Assembly (NCBI GenBank): GCA_029858505.1 | Contig: JAOUEW010000002.1 | Location: 354,851-418,850 of the forward strand | DNA from: Deltaproteobacteria bacterium | GTDB lineage: Bacteria > SAR324 > JACQKK01 | Length of the DNA: 64,000 nucleotides | Reading direction: 5' to 3' | Part shown: positions 18,388-27,213 of the stretch, piece by piece | How positions within the stretch are numbered: position 1 is the first letter of the stretch | Layout: each line of letters opens with the position of its first letter | Notes under the pieces: generated by a model | What the model was told of the DNA's origin: nothing | Seen by the model: the letters and a program-made list of their open reading frames with translations, nothing else | Databases searched by the model: none | Translations under genes and position numbers: made by a program

Positions 18388-19146
18388 TCACATTGTCAAA
18401 TACGCCAGGGCCAGCCGAAAGGACCGATGGGCCAGGGTTCCCTGGCTCCAGGCCCGAAAGGGCTTTCCCAGGGCTTCTCCTTGCCATTCCCCGTCGTGTG
18501 GCCCCGCCGCCCCAGAAAAGGGGTTTTTCAAAGGCCGGGCGGTCACGGCCAGATAGGGCAGGCTCCACCCCTGGCCCAGGGCTTTTACAGCGGCTTCTTT
18601 CACGCACCACAAATCCAGCAATGCGGATGCGCGCTCCGGTTGGTCCGCCAGCCATTCCCGCTCCAGGGGGGTGAATACCATGGCTTCCAGGGCCGGGTGC
18701 ACCGGGGTGACGGGCTCCAGGTCAATCCCCACCCCCGGTAAGGTTGTGGGGGGAAGGGTCTCGGGGGTCTGCCATACCGCCGCCAGGGCGGTTCCCCCGG
18801 CGTGGGCCAGGCTGACCCCCAGCCCCGGCTGGGCAAACACCGGCTGGCCGGAGGGCAACGAACGGAGTTCATCCTGTGGGAAAAGAGAGAGGGGCTTGGT
18901 GGGGGAAAACCGGCTGGCCACCGCCTGTTTGGCCGCCCACCGGGCGCTGGCCCACTCCCCCCGCCGCTTGGGAATTCGCAAACGGGCCAGTTGGGCTTGT
19001 TCTTCCGGCGAAAGAAACGGGGGCAGATTTTCCGGTGGCTCCACGGCCACCCAAGTCAGGGTCACGTTTCGCTGACGGGCCGCCAGGGTCACGGCCCCAG
19101 GGGGAATCGGCAGGGGAGTAGGCATGGGTATGGGCAAGGGGGGCAT
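18388..19146 (-). CDS. 4'-phosphopantetheinyl transferase, Sfp type
   Basis: A 252-residue enzyme that moves phosphopantetheine from CoA to carrier proteins. The diagnostic motifs are GVGIDLEPV (Mg-binding Asp and Glu) and LWCVKEAAVKALGQG (W-x-x-KEA-x-K). The Sfp class, at double the AcpS size, often serves polyketide, peptide or fatty-acid carriers. The N-terminus is a proline-rich run of about 17 residues, probably disordered. It is first in the minus-strand run that continues with the lipoyl carrier. Activated acyl carrier protein supplies the octanoyl group for lipoate, so the placement is sensible, though the gap of 97 bases leaves operon membership open. Confidence 0.9.
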   Translation of the reverse strand: MPPLPIPMPTPLPIPPGAVTLAARQRNVTLTWVAVEPPENLPPFLSPEEQAQLARLRIPKRRGEWASARWAAKQAVASRFSPTKPLSLFPQDELRSLPSGQPVFAQPGLGVSLAHAGGTALAAVWQTPETLPPTTLPGVGIDLEPVTPVHPALEAMVFTPLEREWLADQPERASALLDLWCVKEAAVKALGQGWSLPYLAVTARPLKNPFSGAAGPHDGEWQGEALGKPFRAWSQGTLAHRSFRLALAYLTM

Positions 19147-19496
19147 AGAAAAACCGTTTTTTTGTTTTCTTCGGGGACAGAGGGGCTCTCTGAATGTATC
19201 AAATTCTATATTTCCGCTTCTATCTCTTCGTGTGTTTTTTCAAATGCGCGCTTTTCATCCAATCATGAAACAGAGACCTTTGCATAACCAGGGTTTTTGC
19301 CGTGAAAAGGGGGAATGGGGGCGAAGCCCCAAATAAAATCAAACGATCCTTACTCGATCTGCCCTAAAGATATTCTATCACGGTCTTCCCTAGGATCTTT
19401 CTGGTGGAGCCAGTGGGAAACCCCCGTTGAGTATGCGAAGATGGATTAGAGTAACGGTCTTTACACGCCATTCATCATTTATCCATGGGGATTGCC
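19147..19496. other. Divergent intergenic region with a dispersed repeat
   Basis: A 350-base A/T-rich stretch between the divergent PPTase and ApaH genes. It holds one copy of the dispersed repeat at 19273-19342. Promoters for both genes should lie here, but I cannot assign them. No gene is supportable. Confidence 0.6.
19273..19342 (+). repeat. Dispersed intergenic repeat, copy 1
   Basis: This copy shares AACCAGGGTTTTTGCCGTGA and neighbouring bases with copies at 27214-27258 and 38287-38354. It ends in a GGGGCGAAGCCCC hairpin and an AATAAAATCAA tail, both also in copy 3. Confidence 0.88.
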
Positions 19497-20222
19497 ATGA
19501 AACGGGAGATCCTGTTTGTGGGAGACATTCAGGGTTGCTCCCAGGAATTGGCGGAGCTGCTGAAGATCGCCGGGTTTCAGGCCGGGCGCCATCGGTTGAT
19601 TCCCGTGGGAGACACCATCAACCGGGGGCCCGATGCCCCAGGGGTGCTGCGAATGCTGCGAGAGGTTCAGGCTGAACCCATTTTGGGGAACCACGAATGG
19701 GCCCTGTTGCGCTACATGGAGTCGGGGGAGATTCCCGACTGGCCCAGGGGGGGCAATGCCATGGAACAGTTGCTGGGGGAGGCCATGCTGGAGGAGTCGG
19801 TGTCTTGGATCAAGTCTTGGCCCTTCAGTCGAGAGGGAGAAGACTGGGTGGCGGTTCATGCCGGTCTGCACCCGGTGCTGCCCGTGGCCGAAACCCAGCC
19901 GGGGTTTCTCACCCGGGTGCGCTTCTGCGACCGGGACGGCAACCTGCCCCCCTTCAAGCACAATCATTTAACCGAGCCCCCCGCCGGATTCTTGCCATGG
20001 TTTGATTACTACCAGGGGCCGCGCACGGTGATGTTTGGCCATTGGGCCCGGCTGGGCTTGGTGAACCGGGGAAAACTGAGGGGTTTGGATACCGGCTGCG
20101 TGTATGGCGGGGAGCTTACGGGCTTGTGGTGGCCAGAAGATCACTTGGTGCGGGTAAGCAGCCGTCAACCCTACCGGCGTCTTCCGGCAGAATCCCCTCC
20201 AGGTTCAGCAAAAACCGTTTGA
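19497..20222 (+). CDS. apaH: Bis(5'-nucleosyl)-tetraphosphatase (ApaH-type metallophosphoesterase)
   Basis: Symmetrically hydrolyses diadenosine tetraphosphate to ADP. Calcineurin-like metal motifs are present in order: VGDIQGC (8-14), GDTINRGPD, GNHEWA, VHAGLHP, FGHWA and DTGCVYGGELTG. The 241-residue length is slightly short of E. coli ApaH (280). ATG 19497 has GGGGA just upstream; ATG 19485 is in frame. The last 107 bases overlap the opposite-strand ogt gene. The C-terminal tail beyond the core is Pro/Arg-rich and poorly conserved in appearance. Confidence 0.88.
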   Translation: MKREILFVGDIQGCSQELAELLKIAGFQAGRHRLIPVGDTINRGPDAPGVLRMLREVQAEPILGNHEWALLRYMESGEIPDWPRGGNAMEQLLGEAMLEESVSWIKSWPFSREGEDWVAVHAGLHPVLPVAETQPGFLTRVRFCDRDGNLPPFKHNHLTEPPAGFLPWFDYYQGPRTVMFGHWARLGLVNRGKLRGLDTGCVYGGELTGLWWPEDHLVRVSSRQPYRRLPAESPPGSAKTV

Positions 20223-20649
20223 TCTCCAATCCGCTGGAATACCCCCCCAGGCCGTTCCCCGCCACCACCCGGTGGCAGGGGATCAGCAAGGGCAGGGGGT
20301 TGGCGCCGTTGGCTCCCCCCACCGCCCGGGCGGCGGAAGGTTGGCCGATCCGGGCGGCCAACGCCCCATAGGTCATGGTTTGCCCGTGGGGAATCCGGCT
20401 GAGTTCCTGCCAGACTTGCCGCTGGAAGGGGGTGCCCTGGGGTGCCAGGGGCAATTGAAAGGCCCGGCGCTTTCCCGCGAAATATTCCCCGATTTGACGA
20501 ACGCCCTCCACAAACCCTGCCGGATTCTCGATCCATCCCGGATCGGGCTGGGGGGGCTTTCCCTGGGGCAGTCTTAACTCTCTCAACACATTGTTTTCCC
20601 CCGCCAGCAGCAGGGTTCCCAGGGGGCTGGAAAAGAGAACGTATTCCAT
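20116..20649 (-). CDS. ogt: Methylated-DNA-protein-cysteine methyltransferase
   Basis: A suicide repair enzyme that takes the alkyl group from O6-alkylguanine. The acceptor cysteine is in IPCHRVV (about Cys125). TPFQRQVWQ and the helix-turn-helix region YGALAARIG fit Ogt/MGMT. ATG 20649 gives MEYVLFSSPLG, the standard family start; the frame is open to 20700. The C-terminal tail extends about 25 residues past the usual end and lies within the antiparallel overlap with apaH. Confidence 0.9.
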   Translation of the reverse strand: MEYVLFSSPLGTLLLAGENNVLRELRLPQGKPPQPDPGWIENPAGFVEGVRQIGEYFAGKRRAFQLPLAPQGTPFQRQVWQELSRIPHGQTMTYGALAARIGQPSAARAVGGANGANPLPLLIPCHRVVAGNGLGGYSSGLEIKRFLLNLEGILPEDAGRVDGCLPAPSDLLATTSP

Positions 20650-20753
20650 GGCGGGTTTGTCCTTTCCGGGGTATCTTGAACGGGAGGGTGGTTGAGCCAT
20701 GTGTTGAATGTACTCCTTTTCTCTATTATTTTCTCTTTCATTCTGAACAGGTC

Positions 20754-22139
20754 ATGACGAAAAAAAGCGGTGGAAAATCTCAGCCGAAACGCCCCCCCAA
20801 GGGCAGCAATCCACGGATAGAGGCAGCCAGGGCCTATACCCGGTTTTTACAGGGTCAGGGGCTGCCTTCGGCCCCGCCAGCGGCCATGACCCAAGAGGAG
20901 GACCGGCGGTTCTTCCAAAACCTGTTGTCTACTCTGGTGCGCCACCGGCGGCTGTTGGCCGAGTTAACCACCCGCTTTGCCGGGCGACCGGTGGATCAAC
21001 TGGATCCATCGGTGGCGGCCCTGGCCGCCCTGGGGCTGGCCCAGCTGCGGTTTCTTCCGCATATTCCAGCCCACGCGGCTTTGTTTGAAACGGTGGAGGC
21101 CACCGCGGCCCTGGGGGTGGGGCGGGCTAGGGGAATGGTGAACGGCCTGCTGAGAAACGCCCAACGGAAATTGCAGGGAACGGAGGCCCCCCGTTGGCCG
21201 GAGGAGGCGGAATTGCCCCTGGCGGTGGCGGAGTCGTACCCCGACTGGATGGTGAACCGCTGGCAAACACGCCTGGGCGAGGAAGCCACCGGAAACCTGT
21301 GCCGGGAGGGCAACCGCTTTGAAGGGGTGACCCTGCGGGTGGAAACCCGGCGGATTGGAATGGAGGAATTGATGACCCGGCTGGGAGAGGAAGGGGTGGA
21401 AACCTTTCGCCACCCACTGTGGTCCCGAATGTTGACGACCACCCAAACCGGGCTGCTGATCCGCTCTCAACCGTTTCGCCAGGGGTTGTGTTACATCCAG
21501 GATGCTTCCAGCCAAGTGTTGATGGGTTGGGTATCGCCCCGCATGTCGGGGCGGGTGCTGGATGTGGCGGCGGCGCCGGGGGGCAAGCTGGGCTGGCTGG
21601 CCGGGCTGGAAAAAGGCCGGCCCTGGCTGGCCGGGGCCGACCATGACCCCGGACGGTTGGCCATGGTGCGGGAAAACCTGACCCGCCTGCGTCTGCCCCC
21701 GGCGGCGCTGCTGGCCGCCGATGGCAGGGCCCTGCCCTTTCCCCATCGGGTGATGAACGGGGTGGTGGTAGACGCGCCCTGCTCGGCCACCGGGCAAATC
21801 CGAAAATACCCAGAGTTAAAATGGCAGCGACGGCTGGAGGACCTGACCGGATACGTGGAGAAACAATCCGTCATGCTGGCCGAGGCCGGGCGGGTGACGG
21901 CTCCGGGGGGGATTGTGCTGTACATCACCTGCTCTTTGGAGCCGGAAGAAAATGAAGACCAAGTGGAGGCTTTTTTGAAAACCCACCCGCACTTTCACCG
22001 GGTTTCTTTTGGCACCCTGCCGCCTCCAGAGGGGTTGAACGGCCCAGGACGGTTCATTACTCGCAAAGGGGACTTTCAGGTGTATCCGGGGGATCACATC
22101 ATGGGGCTGTACGCGGCCTTCCTGCGCCGGGAGGGCTAG
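20754..22139 (+). CDS. rsmB: 16S rRNA m5C967 methyltransferase RsmB-like
   Basis: A 461-residue protein with an N-terminal NusB-like RNA-binding domain and a C-terminal Rossmann methyltransferase domain. The SAM loop is LDVAAAPGGKLG; the two catalytic cysteines are in DAPCSATG (about Cys343) and ITCSLEPEEN (about Cys393). It methylates cytosine in 16S rRNA. ATG 20754 follows a short AGG site; the frame extends upstream without a ribosome site. The next gene, sfsA, starts 3 bases after the stop, so they are probably co-transcribed. Confidence 0.92.
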   Translation: MTKKSGGKSQPKRPPKGSNPRIEAARAYTRFLQGQGLPSAPPAAMTQEEDRRFFQNLLSTLVRHRRLLAELTTRFAGRPVDQLDPSVAALAALGLAQLRFLPHIPAHAALFETVEATAALGVGRARGMVNGLLRNAQRKLQGTEAPRWPEEAELPLAVAESYPDWMVNRWQTRLGEEATGNLCREGNRFEGVTLRVETRRIGMEELMTRLGEEGVETFRHPLWSRMLTTTQTGLLIRSQPFRQGLCYIQDASSQVLMGWVSPRMSGRVLDVAAAPGGKLGWLAGLEKGRPWLAGADHDPGRLAMVRENLTRLRLPPAALLAADGRALPFPHRVMNGVVVDAPCSATGQIRKYPELKWQRRLEDLTGYVEKQSVMLAEAGRVTAPGGIVLYITCSLEPEENEDQVEAFLKTHPHFHRVSFGTLPPPEGLNGPGRFITRKGDFQVYPGDHIMGLYAAFLRREG

Positions 22140-22142
22140 CCG

Positions 22143-22841
22143 ATGCGTTTTTCACCGCCGCTGCTGACTGGGCGGCTGCTGCGCCGCTACAAACGGTTTT
22201 TCGCCGAGGTGGAGTTGGAGGACGGACAGGTGGTGACGGCCCACACCCCCAACACCGGCAGCATGAAGGGCTGCTCGGACCCTGGCAGCCCGGTGAGGCT
22301 GTCCATCAGCCAAAACCCCGCCCGAAAGCTGCCCTTTACCCTGGAAATGGTGGGGGCGGGGGGCGGATGGGTGGGGGTGAACACCAGCCTGGCCAACACC
22401 CTGGCCCAAGAAGCCATCGAGACGGGGGGCATTCCTCCCCTGGCCGGGTATGGTTCTCTGCGCCGGGAGGTGCCCTATGGCCACCGCAGCCGGGTGGACT
22501 TTCTGCTGGAATCTCCCGACCGAAAGCCTTGCTTTGTGGAGGTAAAGAACGTGACCCTGGCCAGGGATGGAACGGCCCTGTTCCCCGATGCCCCCACCGA
22601 ACGGGGGCAGAAGCACCTGCAAGAACTTGCCGCCCAGGTGTTGGCGGGGGACCGGGCGGTGATGCTGTTTGTGGTTCAGCGAGAAGATGCCGACCGTTTT
22701 TCTCCCGCCGATGACATTGACCCCCGCTATGGGGAATTGTTGCGGAAGGTTCAGGACGATGGGGTGGAGTTGCTGGCCTGGGGGGCCAGGGTCTCTCCAG
22801 AGGAAATCATCTTGCACAGGCCTTTGAAAATTCAGTTGTGA
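22143..22841 (+). CDS. sfsA: SfsA family DNA-binding/nuclease-like protein
   Basis: A 232-residue SfsA protein. Family markers include RYKRFFAEVEL, AHTPNTGSMKGC, GVNTSLAN, the PD-(D/E)XK-like core RVDFLL...CFVEVKNVTL, and FPDAPTERGQKHL. SfsA was named for sugar-fermentation stimulation in E. coli; biochemical function is unsettled. It follows rsmB by 3 bases. Confidence 0.95.
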   Translation: MRFSPPLLTGRLLRRYKRFFAEVELEDGQVVTAHTPNTGSMKGCSDPGSPVRLSISQNPARKLPFTLEMVGAGGGWVGVNTSLANTLAQEAIETGGIPPLAGYGSLRREVPYGHRSRVDFLLESPDRKPCFVEVKNVTLARDGTALFPDAPTERGQKHLQELAAQVLAGDRAVMLFVVQREDADRFSPADDIDPRYGELLRKVQDDGVELLAWGARVSPEEIILHRPLKIQL

Positions 22842-22977
22842 GTGTGGGGTCTGTTCCCCGACGGCAGACTTGACAATCGGCTTGAAATTGACTATGGTTC
22901 ACCATCCTAATTATCTGTCTGAAAAAAGAATTCTCCACTTTTTATACGTTTTTCTTACAACGCAGAGGACTGCCCGG

Positions 22978-24093
22978 ATGCAACCAAACAGAAAAGGGGG
23001 GCGTGTTACGGTGTACCAATGGCTGGGGCTTACCCTGGCCCTGGTGTTCTTCACCGTGATGCTGGGGGGAGGCTTTACCGGAAATCTCTCGGTGTTTCAA
23101 AGTGAAACCCTGCCTACCCCCATCTCATCTGAAAATCCGTTCTCTCTGGTTAGCCTGCATAAACGGTTAGACGCCAAGGCCATCCAGCGGGTGCAAAACT
23201 TTGTGCATTATTACTCCCGCACCACCCGGGTGGGTTTCGAGGGCTCTCTGGCCCGCTCCACCCGTTATGTCGAGGCCTTCCGGCGCATCTTCCGGCAAAA
23301 AGGGCTCCCCGAGGAATTGGCTTACCTGCCCCTGATTGAAAGCGGGTTTCAAGAACACGCCGTATCAAACGCCAACGCGGTGGGGGTGTGGCAGTTCATT
23401 GATTCCACCGGTTCTCGCTTTAACTTGAAACGCACCGAATACACCGATGCCAAGCGCGACCCCATCGCCAGCGCCGAGGCCGCCGCCGCGTACTTTCAGT
23501 ATCTCCACCGCATGTTTGGCAACTGGGAAATGGCCCTGGCCGCCTACAACGCCGGAGAAGGCACCATCCGTCGGGCCATCCGCGAAAACCAGAAAGCGGG
23601 CAAACCCACCGGGTATTGGTCATTAGACCTGCCAGCCGAAACCCAGGGATACGTTCCCGCGTTTTTGGCCTCGATGATCATTGCCAAAAACCCAGGGGCC
23701 TTTGGGTTTCATCGGATTGACTTCCAGCCCGCCATGGCCTTCGACCAAATCAAGGTGCATCCGGGAACCCGGCTGTCGGCCTTGGCCGACCAGCTGGAGC
23801 TTTCTCTGAGCGACCTGCTGGAGCTGAACCCGGAACTGCTGGCGGGGGTGGTTCCTCCAGATGGCGGCATTTATCACCTGAAAATCCCTCGGGGGCTGAA
23901 ACGCTCCCTGGCCCAGCGCATTGGGGCCATTCAACCCAAGCAGGATTGGATGCTCTACCCGGCGGGCCCCAACCAAACCGTGTCTGAAGTGGCCGCCACC
24001 CTGCGCAAGCCCAGCAAGCCCATTCAGCAGTTGAACCGCCTGTCGGGGGATTCTCCCGTTGCCCCCGGGCGGCTGCTCATCATTCCGCTGTAA
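22978..24093 (+). CDS. mltD: Membrane-bound lytic transglycosylase, MltD type
   Basis: A 371-residue peptidoglycan-cleaving enzyme. An N-terminal hydrophobic segment (about residues 15-30) anchors or exports it. The SLT domain holds the catalytic Glu in LPLIESGFQ (Glu121), then NANAVGVWQFIDSTG and AAYNAGEGTI. The C-terminal part has LysM-like stretches (VHPGTRLSALADQLELSLSD and GPNQTVSEVAATL). ATG 22978 is preceded by GAGG at 9 bases; an upstream open stretch to 22870 has no good ribosome site. No lipobox is seen, unlike E. coli MltD. Confidence 0.92.
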   Translation: MQPNRKGGRVTVYQWLGLTLALVFFTVMLGGGFTGNLSVFQSETLPTPISSENPFSLVSLHKRLDAKAIQRVQNFVHYYSRTTRVGFEGSLARSTRYVEAFRRIFRQKGLPEELAYLPLIESGFQEHAVSNANAVGVWQFIDSTGSRFNLKRTEYTDAKRDPIASAEAAAAYFQYLHRMFGNWEMALAAYNAGEGTIRRAIRENQKAGKPTGYWSLDLPAETQGYVPAFLASMIIAKNPGAFGFHRIDFQPAMAFDQIKVHPGTRLSALADQLELSLSDLLELNPELLAGVVPPDGGIYHLKIPRGLKRSLAQRIGAIQPKQDWMLYPAGPNQTVSEVAATLRKPSKPIQQLNRLSGDSPVAPGRLLIIPL

Positions 24094-24161
24094 CCTTATT
24101 TTCCTCCGGCAGATAGAGTTTGTTTTTTGATTCTTCTCAAATCTAAAAACAATGGTGACCT

Positions 24162-25760
24162 ATGAGACTGTCGTCAATACGCATTCAAAATTATAAAAGC
24201 ATAGAAGACATAACAATTGATATTGATAAGATGAGCGACGGCTCCTACACCTATGGCTTGCTTGGCATTAACGAGGCTGGCAAAAGTAGCATTTTAAAGG
24301 CAATTGCCTTAAAGGATGACGACTTAAAGTCACTTACTTTAGATAGTTTTATGGACAAAACCAAACCCATTTATGTGTCGTATAATTATGGCGATATTAA
24401 GGTAGACGAATTCGCAGAAAAAACAAAAATACATCTTTCGGATGACACTGAAGATGAAGATGAAGATGAAGATGAAGATGAAGATGAAGTCGGAACAAAA
24501 AAAGATGAAAATTTAGACAAGGATGGTTGGTTAATAAAAAAAGACTACCTAAGTAAAATAAAAACTATTGAGGTGAATTACTCCTTTTCACTTACATCTG
24601 GGGTGGAAAGGTCCGTAAAATATCACCTAATAAATAACGAACAGACAAAAGAAACAGATAAAGAATATGATGATATTTTTGATGGGCTTGATGAATTAGT
24701 AGAAAAGGGTGAGTTATCTTGTACCTATTGGGCGGTAAGTGAAAAATACTATATTACAAAGTCTATTAATTTAGATACTTTTCATAAAACGCCAGATATA
24801 TCTTACCCGCTGAATAATTGCTTTAAACTTGTTTCCCCTAAAATTAGGGAGATGACAAAGCAACCGATGTCTTCAATAGATAAGGAAGAGGTGCAGAAGG
24901 CCCTGGGGGAAGGCGTTACAACACATATTAAAGAGAAATGGAGTGGGCATCCAATTGAAATTACATTTGATATTGATGGAAGGGAAATTAATTTTCATGT
25001 GAAAGACCTTGATCAGAAAAGGTCACAATTGGTTGGCCAACGGAGTGATGGTTTCAGGCAAATGATTTCTTTTTTGATGACGATTTCGGCGGATAACAAA
25101 AACAAACAAATCAGTGATTCTATTCTGTTGTTGGATGAACCCGAAAGGCATCTTCATCCACAATCTCAATTGAATTTTCTAAGCGAATTAATAGAGATTA
25201 CTAAAAATGAAAGAAATAACATCTTATTATACGCCACCCATTCCAACCATATGGTAGATAAAAAACTTCCATTTAGAAATTTTATAGTTAAAAAAGAACA
25301 AGGAAAAACGGACCTTCATAAGATTAAAAAAGAGGAATATACCTATAATGCTATAAATTATGAAGTATTTGATGTTTCGGCGGTTGAATACCACAATGAG
25401 CTTTATGGGGCATTACACAGCAGGTATGCGGAAGCCACTGGTAAAGGAAGATTAACTGATTTTGATGGGTTTTTAATTTCGGAATATGGAGAAAAATATG
25501 ACCTTAAAAAGGAAAAACCGAACACAAAGACAAGGGCTGAAAATGACCAGACACTTTCATCATACATCCGAAACTGTATACACCATTCAGAGCATGGGTT
25601 CGTATTTGAACCTGATGAAATAAAAAAATCAATAGGTATCCTTAAGGGTATTTTAGACGAGTACAAGCCTTCGCAAGAAATTCAGCCAACAAATGAAGGG
25701 GGAAGAGAGGAAAGCGAAACGAATAAACCCAGCAACTCTTCCCCACCCATAACATCCTAA
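24162..25760 (+). CDS. AAA (AAA15/21-type) ATPase with C-terminal HEPN-like motif, putative defence protein
   Basis: A 532-residue ATPase of the OLD/ABC-like group. It begins with MRLSSIRIQNYKSIED, has Walker A GINEAGKSS (35-43), Walker B SILLLDEPERHLHPQ (about 320-334) and the switch histidine in ATHSNH (about 356). An acidic repeat (ED)6E lies near residue 100. The C-terminus carries SYIRNCIHHSEH, where R470-N-C-I-H-H475 fits the RNxxxH catalytic motif of HEPN ribonucleases. This layout recalls RloC/PrrC-like or AAA-HEPN abortive-infection proteins. The gene is strongly A/T-rich compared with both neighbours and stands alone, which points to horizontal transfer. No partner gene is present. 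Confidence 0.8.
   Translation: MRLSSIRIQNYKSIEDITIDIDKMSDGSYTYGLLGINEAGKSSILKAIALKDDDLKSLTLDSFMDKTKPIYVSYNYGDIKVDEFAEKTKIHLSDDTEDEDEDEDEDEDEVGTKKDENLDKDGWLIKKDYLSKIKTIEVNYSFSLTSGVERSVKYHLINNEQTKETDKEYDDIFDGLDELVEKGELSCTYWAVSEKYYITKSINLDTFHKTPDISYPLNNCFKLVSPKIREMTKQPMSSIDKEEVQKALGEGVTTHIKEKWSGHPIEITFDIDGREINFHVKDLDQKRSQLVGQRSDGFRQMISFLMTISADNKNKQISDSILLLDEPERHLHPQSQLNFLSELIEITKNERNNILLYATHSNHMVDKKLPFRNFIVKKEQGKTDLHKIKKEEYTYNAINYEVFDVSAVEYHNELYGALHSRYAEATGKGRLTDFDGFLISEYGEKYDLKKEKPNTKTRAENDQTLSSYIRNCIHHSEHGFVFEPDEIKKSIGILKGILDEYKPSQEIQPTNEGGREESETNKPSNSSPPITS
24450..24488 (+). repeat. Hexamer tandem repeat (GAAGAT)6GAA inside the AAA-HEPN gene
   Basis: Six perfect GAAGAT units plus GAA encode alternating Glu/Asp. 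Because the unit is six bases, slippage would change length without breaking the frame. Confidence 0.95.
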
Positions 25761-25767
25761 CCTTGGT

Positions 25768-26235
25768 TTAATCACTTTTCACCGCCAGAATCATGTCTAC
25801 CTCCACGGCGGCCCCCAGGGGCAGGCTGGAGCAGCCCACCGAGGCCCGGGCATGACGGCCCTGCTCTCCGAACAGTTCTCCCAGCAAGTCCGACACCCCG
25901 TTGATCACCTTGGGGTGCCCGGTAAAGTCTTCCGCCGCGTTGACAAACCCCCCCACCCGCACCACCCGCCGGATGAGGTCTAGACTTCCCAAGGCCTGCT
26001 TGGCCTGGGCCAGGGCGTTCAAGCCACACATGCGGGCGGCTTGGTAGGCGGAGGCTTCGTCAATCTCACGCCCCACTTTGCCCACGTGGTGCAGTTTGCC
26101 GTCGGCCCCCCAGGGGATTTGCCCGGCGATGAACAGCAGGTTGCCCTCCCGCACAAACGGAACGTAATTGGCGGCGGGGTTGGGGGCGGGGGGCAGGTCG
26201 TGACCCATGGCTTTCAGTTTGGCTTCGATGGACAA
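25768..26235 (-). CDS. RidA/YjgF family enamine/imine deaminase-like protein
   Basis: A RidA-family protein of about 155 residues. SIEAKLKAMGHDLPP at the start, FIAGQIPWGADG, VRRVVRVGGFVNA, DFTGHPKVINGVSDLL and GRHARASVGCSSLPLGAAVEVDM are all family-typical; the Arg in HARASVG is the residue that binds the substrate carboxylate. RidA proteins clear reactive 2-aminoacrylate. The frame opens at TTG 26250, but TTG 26235 has GGAG 8 bases upstream and gives the standard N-terminus MSIEAKL, so I prefer it. The gene is convergent with the AAA-HEPN gene, only 7 bases apart. Confidence 0.9.
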   Translation of the reverse strand: MSIEAKLKAMGHDLPPAPNPAANYVPFVREGNLLFIAGQIPWGADGKLHHVGKVGREIDEASAYQAARMCGLNALAQAKQALGSLDLIRRVVRVGGFVNAAEDFTGHPKVINGVSDLLGELFGEQGRHARASVGCSSLPLGAAVEVDMILAVKSD

Positions 26236-26410
26236 GAGAGGCTCCGGCAAGGGGTGAACCGCGAAAACGGGGGAACAAACCCCCGTTGGTTTTCGGCCTT
26301 ATTCTAGCGGAAGATGAAACGTTGATGAAGAGGCCGGGGGAGGTTTATAATCAAACAGCGAACCGGCGGTGGGGGCTGCCACGAAGTTGAACCTTTCTTC
26401 CCATAAGCCC

Positions 26411-27019
26411 ATGCAATTGTTCATTGATATCGACGGCGTGATTTTGAATTTTGAGCGCACCTTCGTGCGGTTTTTGAACCAGGAATACCAAGTGGGGCTG
26501 CCAGAGGACTATCAGACCGACACCTTTGAGTTTGACCAGGTGCTGAAGCCGAACAACATTGAAGACGCTTGGTGGCGGTTCTTGGAGTCGGACATGGCCG
26601 GGGATCTTTCCCCCATGGTGGACGTGGAGCGCCTGAACCGTCTGGCTGCCCGCCACACGGTGCACCTGCTCACCAACTTTCCGGAGCGGGAGATGGCCAA
26701 GCGGGCCGACAACTTGGCCAGGTTGGGCTTAAAGTATCATTCGCTGCACCACTGCGGGTTTCACCAGTTTACCGCCGAGCCCCCCCTGACCAAGGGGCAG
26801 ATGGTGACCCAGCTTCTTCAGCAAGAAGCCAAGGGGTTGTTCATCGACGACCACCCCAACAATTGTTTAGACGTGAAAACCCATTGCCCCGACCTGGAAG
26901 TGTGGCTGATGACCCAGCGCTTCAACCGGGATTTTTCTCACCCAGAGGTGCGGCGGGCCGTGGATTGGGGCTGTTTGTACGCCCGGCTGGAGGAAATCCA
27001 CCGTGAGCAGGCCGCTTAA
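26411..27019 (+). CDS. HAD-superfamily 5'-nucleotidase-like phosphatase
   Basis: A 202-residue HAD hydrolase. Motif I is FIDIDGVIL (Asp6 and Asp8), motif II is HLLTNFPE, a lysine near TKGQMV may be motif III, and motif IV is GLFIDDHPNNC. This set resembles small 5'(3')-deoxyribonucleotidase or NIF/HAD-like phosphatases; the substrate is unknown. ATG 26411 gives the motif-proximal start; the frame is open to 26369. It is divergent from the RidA gene. Confidence 0.82.
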   Translation: MQLFIDIDGVILNFERTFVRFLNQEYQVGLPEDYQTDTFEFDQVLKPNNIEDAWWRFLESDMAGDLSPMVDVERLNRLAARHTVHLLTNFPEREMAKRADNLARLGLKYHSLHHCGFHQFTAEPPLTKGQMVTQLLQQEAKGLFIDDHPNNCLDVKTHCPDLEVWLMTQRFNRDFSHPEVRRAVDWGCLYARLEEIHREQAA

Positions 27020-27213
27020 GCAACAGACACCCGTTTATTGCGCCGGGATGTGTACGATCGGATTCCCTGAGGATTCTGTGTCTGCGGTCTCTTTGCGGGC
27101 TGAATCTTTGTTGGTTGCGGCTTTGAGCCTCAGAATCCACACCCCGGCCCGTTCATTCCATCCCACCGAAATTCACCCGTGTTTCTTTCTGCTGGCTGGG
27201 AAACAGGATTCCG

